64,000 nucleotides of DNA from Falsiroseomonas ponticola (GTDB taxonomy: Bacteria; Pseudomonadota; Alphaproteobacteria; Acetobacterales; Acetobacteraceae): the NCBI RefSeq assembly GCF_016805305.1, contig NZ_JAERQN010000003.1, positions 124,001 through 188,000 on the forward strand, in the 5' to 3' direction. The notes under the pieces were generated by a model. It saw only the letters and a list, made by a program, of their open reading frames with translations. It was not told the DNA's origin and did not search any database. Both the position numbers and the translations under genes were made by a program. Below, in pieces: positions 8,748-16,571 of this stretch (positions are counted from its first letter, which is position 1; each line of letters opens with the position of its first letter).

Positions 8748-8765
8748 CACGTTGATTGCAACGTG
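8748..8765. promoter_or_regulatory. palindromic operator candidate upstream of the M91 peptidase gene
   Basis: CACGTTG at 8748-8754 and CAACGTG at 8759-8765 are exact inverted arms with a 4-base spacer. The site lies 35 bases upstream of the peptidase start in a locally AT-richer stretch. It is spaced as a dimeric repressor or activator site would be. No regulator gene adjoins it. Confidence 0.5.
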
Positions 8766-8787
8766 TGGTTGTATTGTCGCTGGGCCG

Positions 8788-9420
8788 CTACAGATGCGCC
8801 CGCACCGCAGCCAGCCCGTCCAGCGCCGGCACCCCCGCCGGCAGCCAGTCCGGCCGGCCCTCCGGCAGCAGCGCCACCACCCGCATCCCCGCGGCGATGC
8901 CCGCCATCACCCCCGCCTCGCTATCCTCCACCACCAGGCAATCGGCCGGGTCGATCCCGATCGCCCCGGCGGCATGCAGGAACAGTCCCGGATCGGGCTT
9001 CCAGGACCCGACATCATAGGCGCTGAAGATGCGCTCGCCCACGAAGTGGCGCAGCCCCGTCAGCGTCAGGCTCAGCTCCGTCTTGGCGCGCGGCGCGTTG
9101 GAGGCGACGCAGAAGGGCAGGTGCAGCCCTTCCAGCAGCGCCGCCGCGCCCTCGATCACCCGCAGCCTCTCCCGGAAGGCCTGCGCCGTGCGCTCCCGCA
9201 ACACGGGCTCGAAATCCGCCGGCAGGGCGCGGCCCAGCATCGCCTCCGCCATCTGCACGCAAAGCGCGAAGCGCCGGCCCCGGAAGGCCGCCAGCGCGGC
9301 TTCCGGCGTGATGTCCAGCCCCTCCGCCGCCAGCGCCTCCGCGAAGACCAGGGCGGCCAGGGGTTCGCTGTCCACCAGCGTGCCGTCGCAGTCGAAGATC
9401 ACGCCACGCGGTGCCCTCAC
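8788..9420 (-). CDS. HAD-superfamily hydrolase, phosphoglycolate phosphatase/beta-phosphoglucomutase-like
   Basis: A 210-residue HAD subfamily IA phosphatase or phosphomutase. Motif I is FDCDGTLVDSE (Asp10 and Asp12), motif II VASNAPR, motif III the Lys in SWKPDPGLF, and motif IV VVEDSEAGVMAG. The start is GTG at 9420, overlapping the TGA of the glycosyltransferase gene as GTGA, so the two are coupled. A sugar-phosphate substrate fits the glycosyltransferase neighbour but is inferred. Confidence 0.85.
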   Translation of the reverse strand: MRAPRGVIFDCDGTLVDSEPLAALVFAEALAAEGLDITPEAALAAFRGRRFALCVQMAEAMLGRALPADFEPVLRERTAQAFRERLRVIEGAAALLEGLHLPFCVASNAPRAKTELSLTLTGLRHFVGERIFSAYDVGSWKPDPGLFLHAAGAIGIDPADCLVVEDSEAGVMAGIAAGMRVVALLPEGRPDWLPAGVPALDGLAAVRAHL

Positions 9421-11081
9421 GCCTCATCCTCCGCCAGTCGCAGCACGTCGATCTTCACCAGCCAGGCCAGCGCCCGCGCCAGCCGCGCCGCGCGCGGCGG
9501 GGGCAGCGTGGCCGCCAGCGCCGCCACCGGCGCTGGCCCCGCTTCCAGCACCGCCAGCGCCGTGCGGAAACTGTCCTCCGACGGCAGCAGGTCCCGCCGC
9601 GGCGCGACGCCCGGGATGGCGGCCAGCGCCGTCAGCCGCGCCACCGCCGCCGCCGCATCCGCGATGCCCGGCGCCAGGCGCAGCCGCGTCCCGGCGCCGA
9701 GCAGCCGCGTCGGGTAGTCCGCGAACAGCAGCGCCGGGTCCGGCCGGCGCGGCGACTCGCCCCGCGCCGGCGCCGCCGCGGCGCGGACCGCCGCCAGCTC
9801 CGCCCACAGCGCCCGGTACTGGCCGATCACGGCGGACCAGTCGAACAGCGCCGCCGCCCGCCGCCGCCCGGCCTCCCCCATCCGCGCGCGCAGCCCGGCA
9901 TCGGCGATCAGCGCGCGGAAGGCGGCCTCCGCCTCCCCCACCGCCACCGCCGTGAACTGCGCGGCGCCGCCGATATAGCTGTCGTAGCTGTCGAGCGCGG
10001 CTTCGTGCCGCGCCGCCAGGTCGCCCATGGGCCCGGCCATCAGGGTTGCCGCGCGGAAGCCCGTGACGCCGTGCTCCACCGTGTCCCGCAACCCGTCCCA
10101 ATCGGTCGCCACCACCGGCAGCCCCGCCGCCATCGCCTCCACCGGTGCCAGGCCGAAGGTCTCCTGGATGTTGTCGGACAGCAGGGTGAAGGCATCGGCC
10201 GCGGACCAGATCTCCCGCCGCACCTCCGCCTTGCGCCCATCCACATGGTGGATCGCCAGCATCGGGCACAGCGCCTGCGCCATGGCCTGGAAGGCGCCGC
10301 GCTGCACCTCGTCCGCGAACCAGCCCGACAGCAGCAGGTGCACCCGCGCCCCCGCCGGCGCCGCCGCGGCCGCGCGGCCCAGGCCCAGGAACATCGGCAG
10401 CGGATGCGCCTTGGCATGGAAGGACAGCCGCCCGTGATGCAGCACCACGACGTCCAGCGGCCCGACCCCCAGCCGCTGCCGCCAGGCCGCCCGCGCCGCC
10501 TCGTCCCGCGCCAGCGCCGGCACATCGACGCCGAGCGGGATGACGGGCAGGGCAGGGGGGGCGAAGCGCGTCGCGCCCAGCCGCTCCGCCAGCCAGGCGG
10601 CCTCCGCCTCCAGCAGCCGCGCGACCGAGGCCCGCACGGCGGCGGAGGTGCAGATCAGCGCGTCCCAGGGCCGGAGCGGCCCCGTCAGCAGGTCCGCGAT
10701 GCTGTCCATCGCGCCGTGGGAGGCGGTGGTATGGGTGATGCCGACGAGGGAGAACTGCGTGGCGCCGATGCGCTGCCGGCGCCAGCCGAAGCCCGCCATC
10801 TCCGGCCCCGGCAGCATCAGGCAGCCCGTCTCCGCCACCCGGTGCAGCTCCACCTCCGGCACCGCTTCCAGCGCCATGGTGGCGCCGAGCGCCCGGGCCT
10901 GCGCCTGGAAGGCCTCCGCATCCGCCGGGCGGGGAACCAGCGCCACCAGCCGGTCGAAGCCGGCATGCCGCACCATGCCGCGCAGGAACCCCTCCCCGGC
11001 CGCATGCCGCCCCATCAGCCGGGGGCGGGAGGTGTCGTATCCATCCTTGGCGTAGAACAGCGTGGCGGTGGGCGCGGGCAT
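9417..11081 (-). CDS. glycosyltransferase family 4 (GT-B fold)
   Basis: The 554-residue protein has a GT-B architecture. An N-terminal acceptor half ends near residue 190, and a donor half carries LHHGRLSFHAKAHPLP and the E-x7-E signature ETFGLAPVE near residue 305, with AAGLPVVATDWDGLRDTV after it. These place it among GT4 retaining transferases. The last 120 or so residues, after WAELAAVRAAAAP, form an extra alanine-rich helical region not expected in a minimal GT4. It has no transmembrane helix. It is coupled to the HAD phosphatase, and the pair faces zapE divergently across 97 bases. The sugar and acceptor are not predictable. Confidence 0.82.
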   Translation of the reverse strand: MPAPTATLFYAKDGYDTSRPRLMGRHAAGEGFLRGMVRHAGFDRLVALVPRPADAEAFQAQARALGATMALEAVPEVELHRVAETGCLMLPGPEMAGFGWRRQRIGATQFSLVGITHTTASHGAMDSIADLLTGPLRPWDALICTSAAVRASVARLLEAEAAWLAERLGATRFAPPALPVIPLGVDVPALARDEAARAAWRQRLGVGPLDVVVLHHGRLSFHAKAHPLPMFLGLGRAAAAAPAGARVHLLLSGWFADEVQRGAFQAMAQALCPMLAIHHVDGRKAEVRREIWSAADAFTLLSDNIQETFGLAPVEAMAAGLPVVATDWDGLRDTVEHGVTGFRAATLMAGPMGDLAARHEAALDSYDSYIGGAAQFTAVAVGEAEAAFRALIADAGLRARMGEAGRRRAAALFDWSAVIGQYRALWAELAAVRAAAAPARGESPRRPDPALLFADYPTRLLGAGTRLRLAPGIADAAAAVARLTALAAIPGVAPRRDLLPSEDSFRTALAVLEAGPAPVAALAATLPPPRAARLARALAWLVKIDVLRLAEDEA

Positions 11082-11178
11082 GGCGCGGCAGGCTGCGGGC
11101 GGCGCGCCCCCCCGTCAACCGCGGCCAAGGCGCCGGCGCCCGGTTGCCCGATGCCGAGGCGCGGGTTAGTCCCGCCCC

Positions 11179-12345
11179 ATGGATGCGAAGATCACCCCCG
11201 GGACGGGGGAAGGCCCGCTGCCCGCCTACCGCGCCCGGATCGCCGCCGGCGCCCTTGCCGCCGACCCCGCCCAGGCCCGCGCGGCGGAGGTGCTGCAGGA
11301 CCTCTGGCGCCGCACCCGCGGCTATGACCCGCATCCGGAGGAGCCGGAGCAGGGCGGCTTCTTCGCCCGCTTCATGCGCCGCAAGCCCGTGGCGGCGGAG
11401 GAAGCGCCGGCCGGCACGCCGATGGGCCTCTACCTGGTGGGCGAGGTCGGGCGCGGGAAGTCCATGCTGATGGACCTGTTCTTCGACTGTGCGGAGGTCC
11501 CCCGCAAGCGCCGCATCCACTTCCACCAGTTCATGCAGGATGCCCACCAGCGCATCCATGCCTGGAAGAAGCAGCATGGGGATACCTCCGACCCCATCCC
11601 GCCGCTGGCCGACAGCATCACGGCGGAAGCCGCACTCCTCTGCTTCGACGAATTCCAGGTGCATGACATCGCCGATGCGATGATCCTCGGCCGGCTGTTC
11701 CAGGCCCTGTTCGCCCGCGGCACGGTGGTGGTGGCCACGTCGAACACCGCGCCGGTGGACCTGTTCAAGGGCCGCCCCGGCCGCGACGCCTTCCTGCCCT
11801 TCATCGCCCTGATCTCCCGGCGGCTGGAGGTGCTGACGCTGGAAGCCGCGCGCGACTACCGGCGCGACCGCATCCGCGCCATGCCGACCTGGCATGTCCC
11901 CGTGGACCATCGCGCCGAACAGGCGCTGGACACCGCCTTCGCGGAACTGACCGGGGAGAAGCATGGCGCGCCCGAACGCCTGACGCTGCTGGGCCGGAGC
12001 CTGGAGGTGCCGCAGGCCGCGCGCGGGGTCGCGCGATTCGACTTCGAGTCGCTCTGCGGCAAGCCGCTCGGCCCCGCCGACTACCTGGCGGTCGCGACGC
12101 ATTACCACACCGTGCTGCTGGACGGCATCCCGCGGCTCGGGCCGGAGAATTTCGACCGCGCGCGCCGCTTCATCACGCTGGTGGACGCGCTCTACGAACA
12201 TCGCGTGAAGCTCGTCGCCAGCGCGGAAGCCGTGCCCGACCGGCTCTACGAACAGGGCGACAATGCCGCGATGTTCGCCCGCACGGCGTCCCGCCTGAAC
12301 GAGATGCAGAGCCAGGACTGGCTGGGGCTTGCCCACCTGCAGTAG
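11179..12345 (+). CDS. zapE: cell division protein ZapE (AFG1-like ATPase)
   Basis: A 388-residue P-loop ATPase of the AFG1/ZapE family, known to associate with the FtsZ ring in proteobacteria and with mitochondrial quality control in eukaryotes. Walker A GEVGRGKSM lies near residue 90, Walker B LLCFDEFQVHD near residue 155, and sensor VATSNTAP near residue 189. Between the GYDPHPEE segment and Walker A is a basic linker. Length is usual. The ATG at 11179 begins MDAKITPGTGEGPLPAYRARI. In many alphaproteobacteria this gene lies close to mdh and sucCDAB, as it does here, which supports the assignment. Confidence 0.92.
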   Translation: MDAKITPGTGEGPLPAYRARIAAGALAADPAQARAAEVLQDLWRRTRGYDPHPEEPEQGGFFARFMRRKPVAAEEAPAGTPMGLYLVGEVGRGKSMLMDLFFDCAEVPRKRRIHFHQFMQDAHQRIHAWKKQHGDTSDPIPPLADSITAEAALLCFDEFQVHDIADAMILGRLFQALFARGTVVVATSNTAPVDLFKGRPGRDAFLPFIALISRRLEVLTLEAARDYRRDRIRAMPTWHVPVDHRAEQALDTAFAELTGEKHGAPERLTLLGRSLEVPQAARGVARFDFESLCGKPLGPADYLAVATHYHTVLLDGIPRLGPENFDRARRFITLVDALYEHRVKLVASAEAVPDRLYEQGDNAAMFARTASRLNEMQSQDWLGLAHLQ

Positions 12346-12378
12346 CCGAAGTCCCGTGAAACATACGGACATAATGCG

Positions 12379-12407
12379 TTGACAGGCCCCGGCCGCGTCT
12401 TTCTATT
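12379..12407 (+). promoter_or_regulatory. sigma-70-like promoter for the secreted protein gene at 12508
   Basis: TTGACA at 12379-12384 is followed after 17 bases by TCTATT at 12402-12407. Spacing and the -35 box are consensus; the -10 box is weaker. It would give a leader of about 95 bases. It lies in the 162-base gap after zapE, which otherwise holds no gene that I can see. Confidence 0.5.
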
Positions 12408-12507
12408 GGGCGCGGGAAGTGGCTTCGGGTCCAAGGGGGACCCGCGTTGGGTTGACGGGGCATCGAAGCCGCGCGGCCTGGCGACGCAATCGGGGGATAT
12501 TCTACGC

Positions 12508-12978
12508 ATGCGGCTGGTCCTGCTCGCCCTGTTCTCGCTCGTCCTCGTGGCCCCGCAGGCGGCCGATGCCGCCCGGCGTGAAGAACCCAGGACCCAGGCG
12601 AGCAGGCCGCAGGCCGGCGCCAAGGCGCCCACCACCCGCCCCGCCGCCACCGCCCCGCGCAGCAGCGCGACCACCGCCCGCCCGGCGCAGGCTGCCCGCC
12701 CCGCCGCGCGCCCGCAGCAGGCGGCGCGCGCCGGCGATGTGCGCACGCAGCGCACCGGCATCGTCGTCCGCGGCGCCTCCGCCGCCACCGTCTCCCGCGA
12801 AGCCGCCGCCAGCTGCACGCGCCGCAACGGCCGCACCGTCTGCGGGGGGCGCAGCGGCGTCGCGGGCTGGCAGGCGGGCCTGCCGGCTGTGGACTACGCC
12901 CAGACCGATTGCCCCGCCGGCACCTTCGCCACCCTGGCGCGCGGGCATGAGAACGTCGTCCGCTGCATGCCGATCTGA
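12508..12978 (+). CDS. small secreted Ala/Arg/Pro-rich protein with C-terminal cysteines, unknown function
   Basis: I do not recognise this 156-residue protein. It has a clear signal peptide (MRLVLLALFSLVLVAPQAADA). A low-complexity basic stretch rich in Ala, Arg, Pro and Thr (about residues 22-90) follows, probably disordered. A compact C-terminal part carries four cysteines (SCTRRNGRTVCGG and TDCPAG...VVRCMPI), which could form two disulfides. I took the ATG at 12508 because it alone gives the signal peptide. It sits between zapE and mdh with its own promoter-like site and is followed by a strong terminator, so it is likely a single-gene unit in the periplasm or outside the cell. Confidence 0.65.
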   Translation: MRLVLLALFSLVLVAPQAADAARREEPRTQASRPQAGAKAPTTRPAATAPRSSATTARPAQAARPAARPQQAARAGDVRTQRTGIVVRGASAATVSREAAASCTRRNGRTVCGGRSGVAGWQAGLPAVDYAQTDCPAGTFATLARGHENVVRCMPI

Positions 12979-13002
12979 GGGTCCGGCCCTCCCCGCGCGT
13001 GG

Positions 13003-13029
13003 CGGCCCGCCCCCCAGGCGGGCCGTTTT
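13003..13029 (+). terminator. Rho-independent terminator after the small secreted protein gene
   Basis: CGGCCCGCC at 13003-13011 pairs exactly with GGCGGGCCG at 13017-13025 around a five-base loop, followed directly by TTTT. It lies 25 bases past the stop at 12978. It separates that gene from mdh. The remaining 217 bases before mdh hold no ORF or clear promoter that I can defend. Confidence 0.85.
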
Positions 13030-13117
13030 GCGTTCCAGGACCCCCTTTCACGCGCCGCGGAGGCCGGTTTGGCGCCCAGAGGCCGCCTTGCCCGCGCTGC
13101 ACTGCGGGAGTAGGTAA

Positions 13118-14200
<1,083 letters not shown>

Positions 14201-14215
14201 TCACGCCAGAATGCC

Positions 14216-14245
14216 GGCCGGGGGCACGTAACCCCCGGCCCTTTC
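14216..14245 (+). terminator. hairpin between mdh and sucC, possible partial terminator
   Basis: GGCCGGGGG at 14216-14224 pairs perfectly with CCCCCGGCC at 14232-14240 around a seven-base loop, followed by CTTTCC. The stem is strong but the T-run is short. It may act as a leaky terminator or as an mRNA-stabilising end, separating mdh output from sucCD output. Confidence 0.6.
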
Positions 14246-14275
14246 CTGCCGAAACCCCTGCCGGGAGCTGACCGG

Positions 14276-15472
14276 ATGAATATCCACGAGTACCAGGCCA
14301 AGGAGCTGCTGCGCCGCTACGGCGTCGCCGTGCTCGACGGCCATGTCGCCTGGACGGCGGATGAGGCGGTGGAAGGGGCGAAGAAGCTGCCCGGCCCCGT
14401 CTATGTCGTGAAGTCGCAGATCCATGCCGGCGGCCGCGGCGCCGGCCGCTTCGCCAACGACCCCAACGGCAAGGGCGGCGTCCGCGTCGTCAAGTCGCTG
14501 GACGACGTGAAGGCGGCGGCCGATGCGATGATCGGCAAGGTGCTCGTCACCAAGCAGACCGGTGAGCAGGGCAAGCTTGTCTCCCGCGTCTATGTCGAGG
14601 ATGGCTGCGACATCAAGCGGGAGCTCTATCTGGGCCTGCTGGTGGACCGCGAGACGTCCCGCGTGACCATCATGGCCTCGACCGAAGGCGGCATGGAGAT
14701 CGAGGAGGTGGCCGCGAACCACCCCGAGAAGATCCTGAAGGTCGCGGTGGACCCGGCTTCCGGCATCTCCGGCTTCCACACCCGCAAGCTCGCCTTCGCG
14801 CTCGGCCTGGAAGGCAAGCAGGTCGGCAGCTTCAGCAAGTTCGTCACCAGCCTCTACGGCGCCTTCCTCGAACTCGACTGCGCGATCGTCGAGATCAACC
14901 CGCTGGTCGTGACCGGCAAGGGCGACATCGTGGCGCTGGACGCCAAGGTCTCCTTCGACGACAGCGCGCTGTTCCGCCACAAGGACCTCGAGGCGCTCCG
15001 TGACGACACGGAGATGGACCCGAAGGAACTCGACGCGGTCAAGAACGACCTGAACTACGTGGCCCTCGACGGCGAGATCGGCTGCATGGTGAACGGCGCC
15101 GGCCTGGCGATGGCCACCATGGACATCATCAAGCTCTACGGCAGCAGCCCCGCGAACTTCCTCGATGTCGGCGGCACCGCGAATGCGGCGCGCGTGACGG
15201 AGGCGTTCCGGATCATCACCTCCGACGCCAACGTCAAGGCGATCCTGGTGAACATCTTCGGCGGCATCGCCAAGTGCGACATGATCGCGACCGGCATCGT
15301 CGAGGCCTCCAAGAACCTCTCCCTCCAGGTGCCGCTGGTCGTGCGCCTCGAAGGCACCAATGTGGACCTCGGCAAGAAGATCCTGGCCGAGAGCGGGCTG
15401 GCGATCATCGCCGCCGACAACCTGGCCGACGCCGCCCAGAAGGTCGTGGCCGCCGTGAAGAAGGGGGCCTGA
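14276..15472 (+). CDS. sucC: succinyl-CoA synthetase beta subunit (ADP-forming)
   Basis: A 398-residue subunit with an N-terminal ATP-grasp domain, starting [17 protein letters not shown] as in all SucC proteins. [13 protein letters not shown] lies near residue 44, the metal site EINPLVVT near residue 206, and the C-terminal half has [10 protein letters not shown] and [12 protein letters not shown]. With SucD it converts succinyl-CoA, ADP and phosphate to succinate, ATP and CoA in the TCA cycle. The stop is three bases before the sucD start, so the two are co-translated. Confidence 0.97.
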   Translation: MNIHEYQAKELLRRYGVAVLDGHVAWTADEAVEGAKKLPGPVYVVKSQIHAGGRGAGRFANDPNGKGGVRVVKSLDDVKAAADAMIGKVLVTKQTGEQGKLVSRVYVEDGCDIKRELYLGLLVDRETSRVTIMASTEGGMEIEEVAANHPEKILKVAVDPASGISGFHTRKLAFALGLEGKQVGSFSKFVTSLYGAFLELDCAIVEINPLVVTGKGDIVALDAKVSFDDSALFRHKDLEALRDDTEMDPKELDAVKNDLNYVALDGEIGCMVNGAGLAMATMDIIKLYGSSPANFLDVGGTANAARVTEAFRIITSDANVKAILVNIFGGIAKCDMIATGIVEASKNLSLQVPLVVRLEGTNVDLGKKILAESGLAIIAADNLADAAQKVVAAVKKGA

Positions 15473-15475
15473 TCC

Positions 15476-16372
15476 ATGGCCGTTCTGATCGACGCCAGCA
15501 CCCGCGTCATGACCCAGGGCTTCACCGGCGCCCAGGGGACGTTCCATGCCTCGCAGGGCATTGCCTACGGCTCCACCTATGTCGGCGGCACGACCCCCGG
15601 CAAGGGCGGCACGATGCACCCCGAGCTGAACCTGCCGGTGTTCAACACCGTGCAGGAATGCGTGGCCGCGACCGGCGCCAATGCCAGCGTGATCTACGTC
15701 CCCGCCCCCTTCGCGGCGGATGCGATCCTGGAGGCGATCGACGCCGAGCTGCCGCTCATCATCTGCATCACGGAGGGCATCCCGGTGCTCGACATGGTGA
15801 AGGTGAAGCGCGCGCTCGATGGCTCCAAGTCCAGGCTGGTCGGCCCGAACTGCCCGGGCGTGATCACGCCGGATGCCTGCAAGATCGGCATCATGCCGGG
15901 CCATATCCACCGCCGCGGCTCCGTCGGCATCGTGTCGCGCTCCGGCACCCTGACCTATGAGGCGGTGGCCCAGACCACGGCGGCCGGCCTCGGCCAGTCC
16001 ACCTGCGTCGGCATCGGCGGCGACCCGGTGAAGGGCATGGACTTCATCGATGTGCTGGAGATGTTCCTGAAGGACGACGAGACCCAGTCGATCATCATGA
16101 TCGGCGAGATCGGCGGCCAGTCCGAGGTCATCGGCGCCGAATACCTGAAGGAACACAATTTCGGCCCGGGCAAGCCCAACAAGCCCGTCGTCGGCTTCAT
16201 CGCCGGCGCCACGGCCCCCCCGGGGCGCCGCATGGGCCATGCCGGCGCGGTGATCTCCGGCGGCAAGGACACGGCGGAAGCCAAGATGGCGGCCATGAAG
16301 GAAGCCGGCATCCATGTGGCGGACAGCCCCTCGGCGCTGGGCTCCACCATGGTGAAGGCCCTGCGGAAGTAA
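15476..16372 (+). CDS. sucD: succinyl-CoA synthetase alpha subunit
   Basis: The 298-residue CoA-binding partner of SucC. Visible features are the Rossmann-like start with [12 protein letters not shown] (the family's CoA-binding loop), [12 protein letters not shown] near residue 122, and [14 protein letters not shown] near residue 243, whose His is the phosphorylated residue. Length and motifs are standard. A 199-base gap to sucA follows and holds two adjacent hairpins. Confidence 0.97.
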   Translation: MAVLIDASTRVMTQGFTGAQGTFHASQGIAYGSTYVGGTTPGKGGTMHPELNLPVFNTVQECVAATGANASVIYVPAPFAADAILEAIDAELPLIICITEGIPVLDMVKVKRALDGSKSRLVGPNCPGVITPDACKIGIMPGHIHRRGSVGIVSRSGTLTYEAVAQTTAAGLGQSTCVGIGGDPVKGMDFIDVLEMFLKDDETQSIIMIGEIGGQSEVIGAEYLKEHNFGPGKPNKPVVGFIAGATAPPGRRMGHAGAVISGGKDTAEAKMAAMKEAGIHVADSPSALGSTMVKALRK

Positions 16373-16461
16373 CATACCAGTCACCGTTCCGGGCGCAGAT
16401 CACCATATGGATGGGGGTCTGCCGCCATGGGGGCGGTGGGCCTATGATGGCGCGACGCCTG

Positions 16462-16514
16462 CCGGGGGACTTCCCCCGGGTTGAGGAATGCCCGCCGGGC
16501 GGAGTTCCGCCCGG
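16462..16514 (+). promoter_or_regulatory. two adjacent near-identical hairpins in the sucA leader
   Basis: Hairpin one pairs CCGGGGGA (16462-16469) with TCCCCCGG (16472-16479). Hairpin two pairs CCGGGCGGA (16495-16503) with TCCGCCCGG (16506-16514). Each is followed by GGTTGAGGAA or GGTGAGGAA, so the unit is a short tandem repeat. The pair sits 58 bases upstream of the sucA start. It could terminate sucD transcripts, protect an mRNA end, or be part of a sucA leader control element. No known riboswitch structure is recognised by eye. Confidence 0.5.
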
Positions 16515-16571
16515 GTGAGGAAACTGCGACGCCTGGACCCAGGAAGGGCACCGGGCGCGACGGAGAAGAAG

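Noticed and set aside
9424..12372. A 982-codon open frame on the minus strand across the glycosyltransferase and zapE
   Set aside because: It is the out-of-frame shadow of two well-supported genes; composition is glycine- and arginine-rich with no domain, as expected for antisense or shifted frames in high-GC DNA.
14201..16384. A 727-codon open frame antisense to sucC and sucD
   Set aside because: Same reason: it is a codon shadow rich in His, Asp and Val with no domain.
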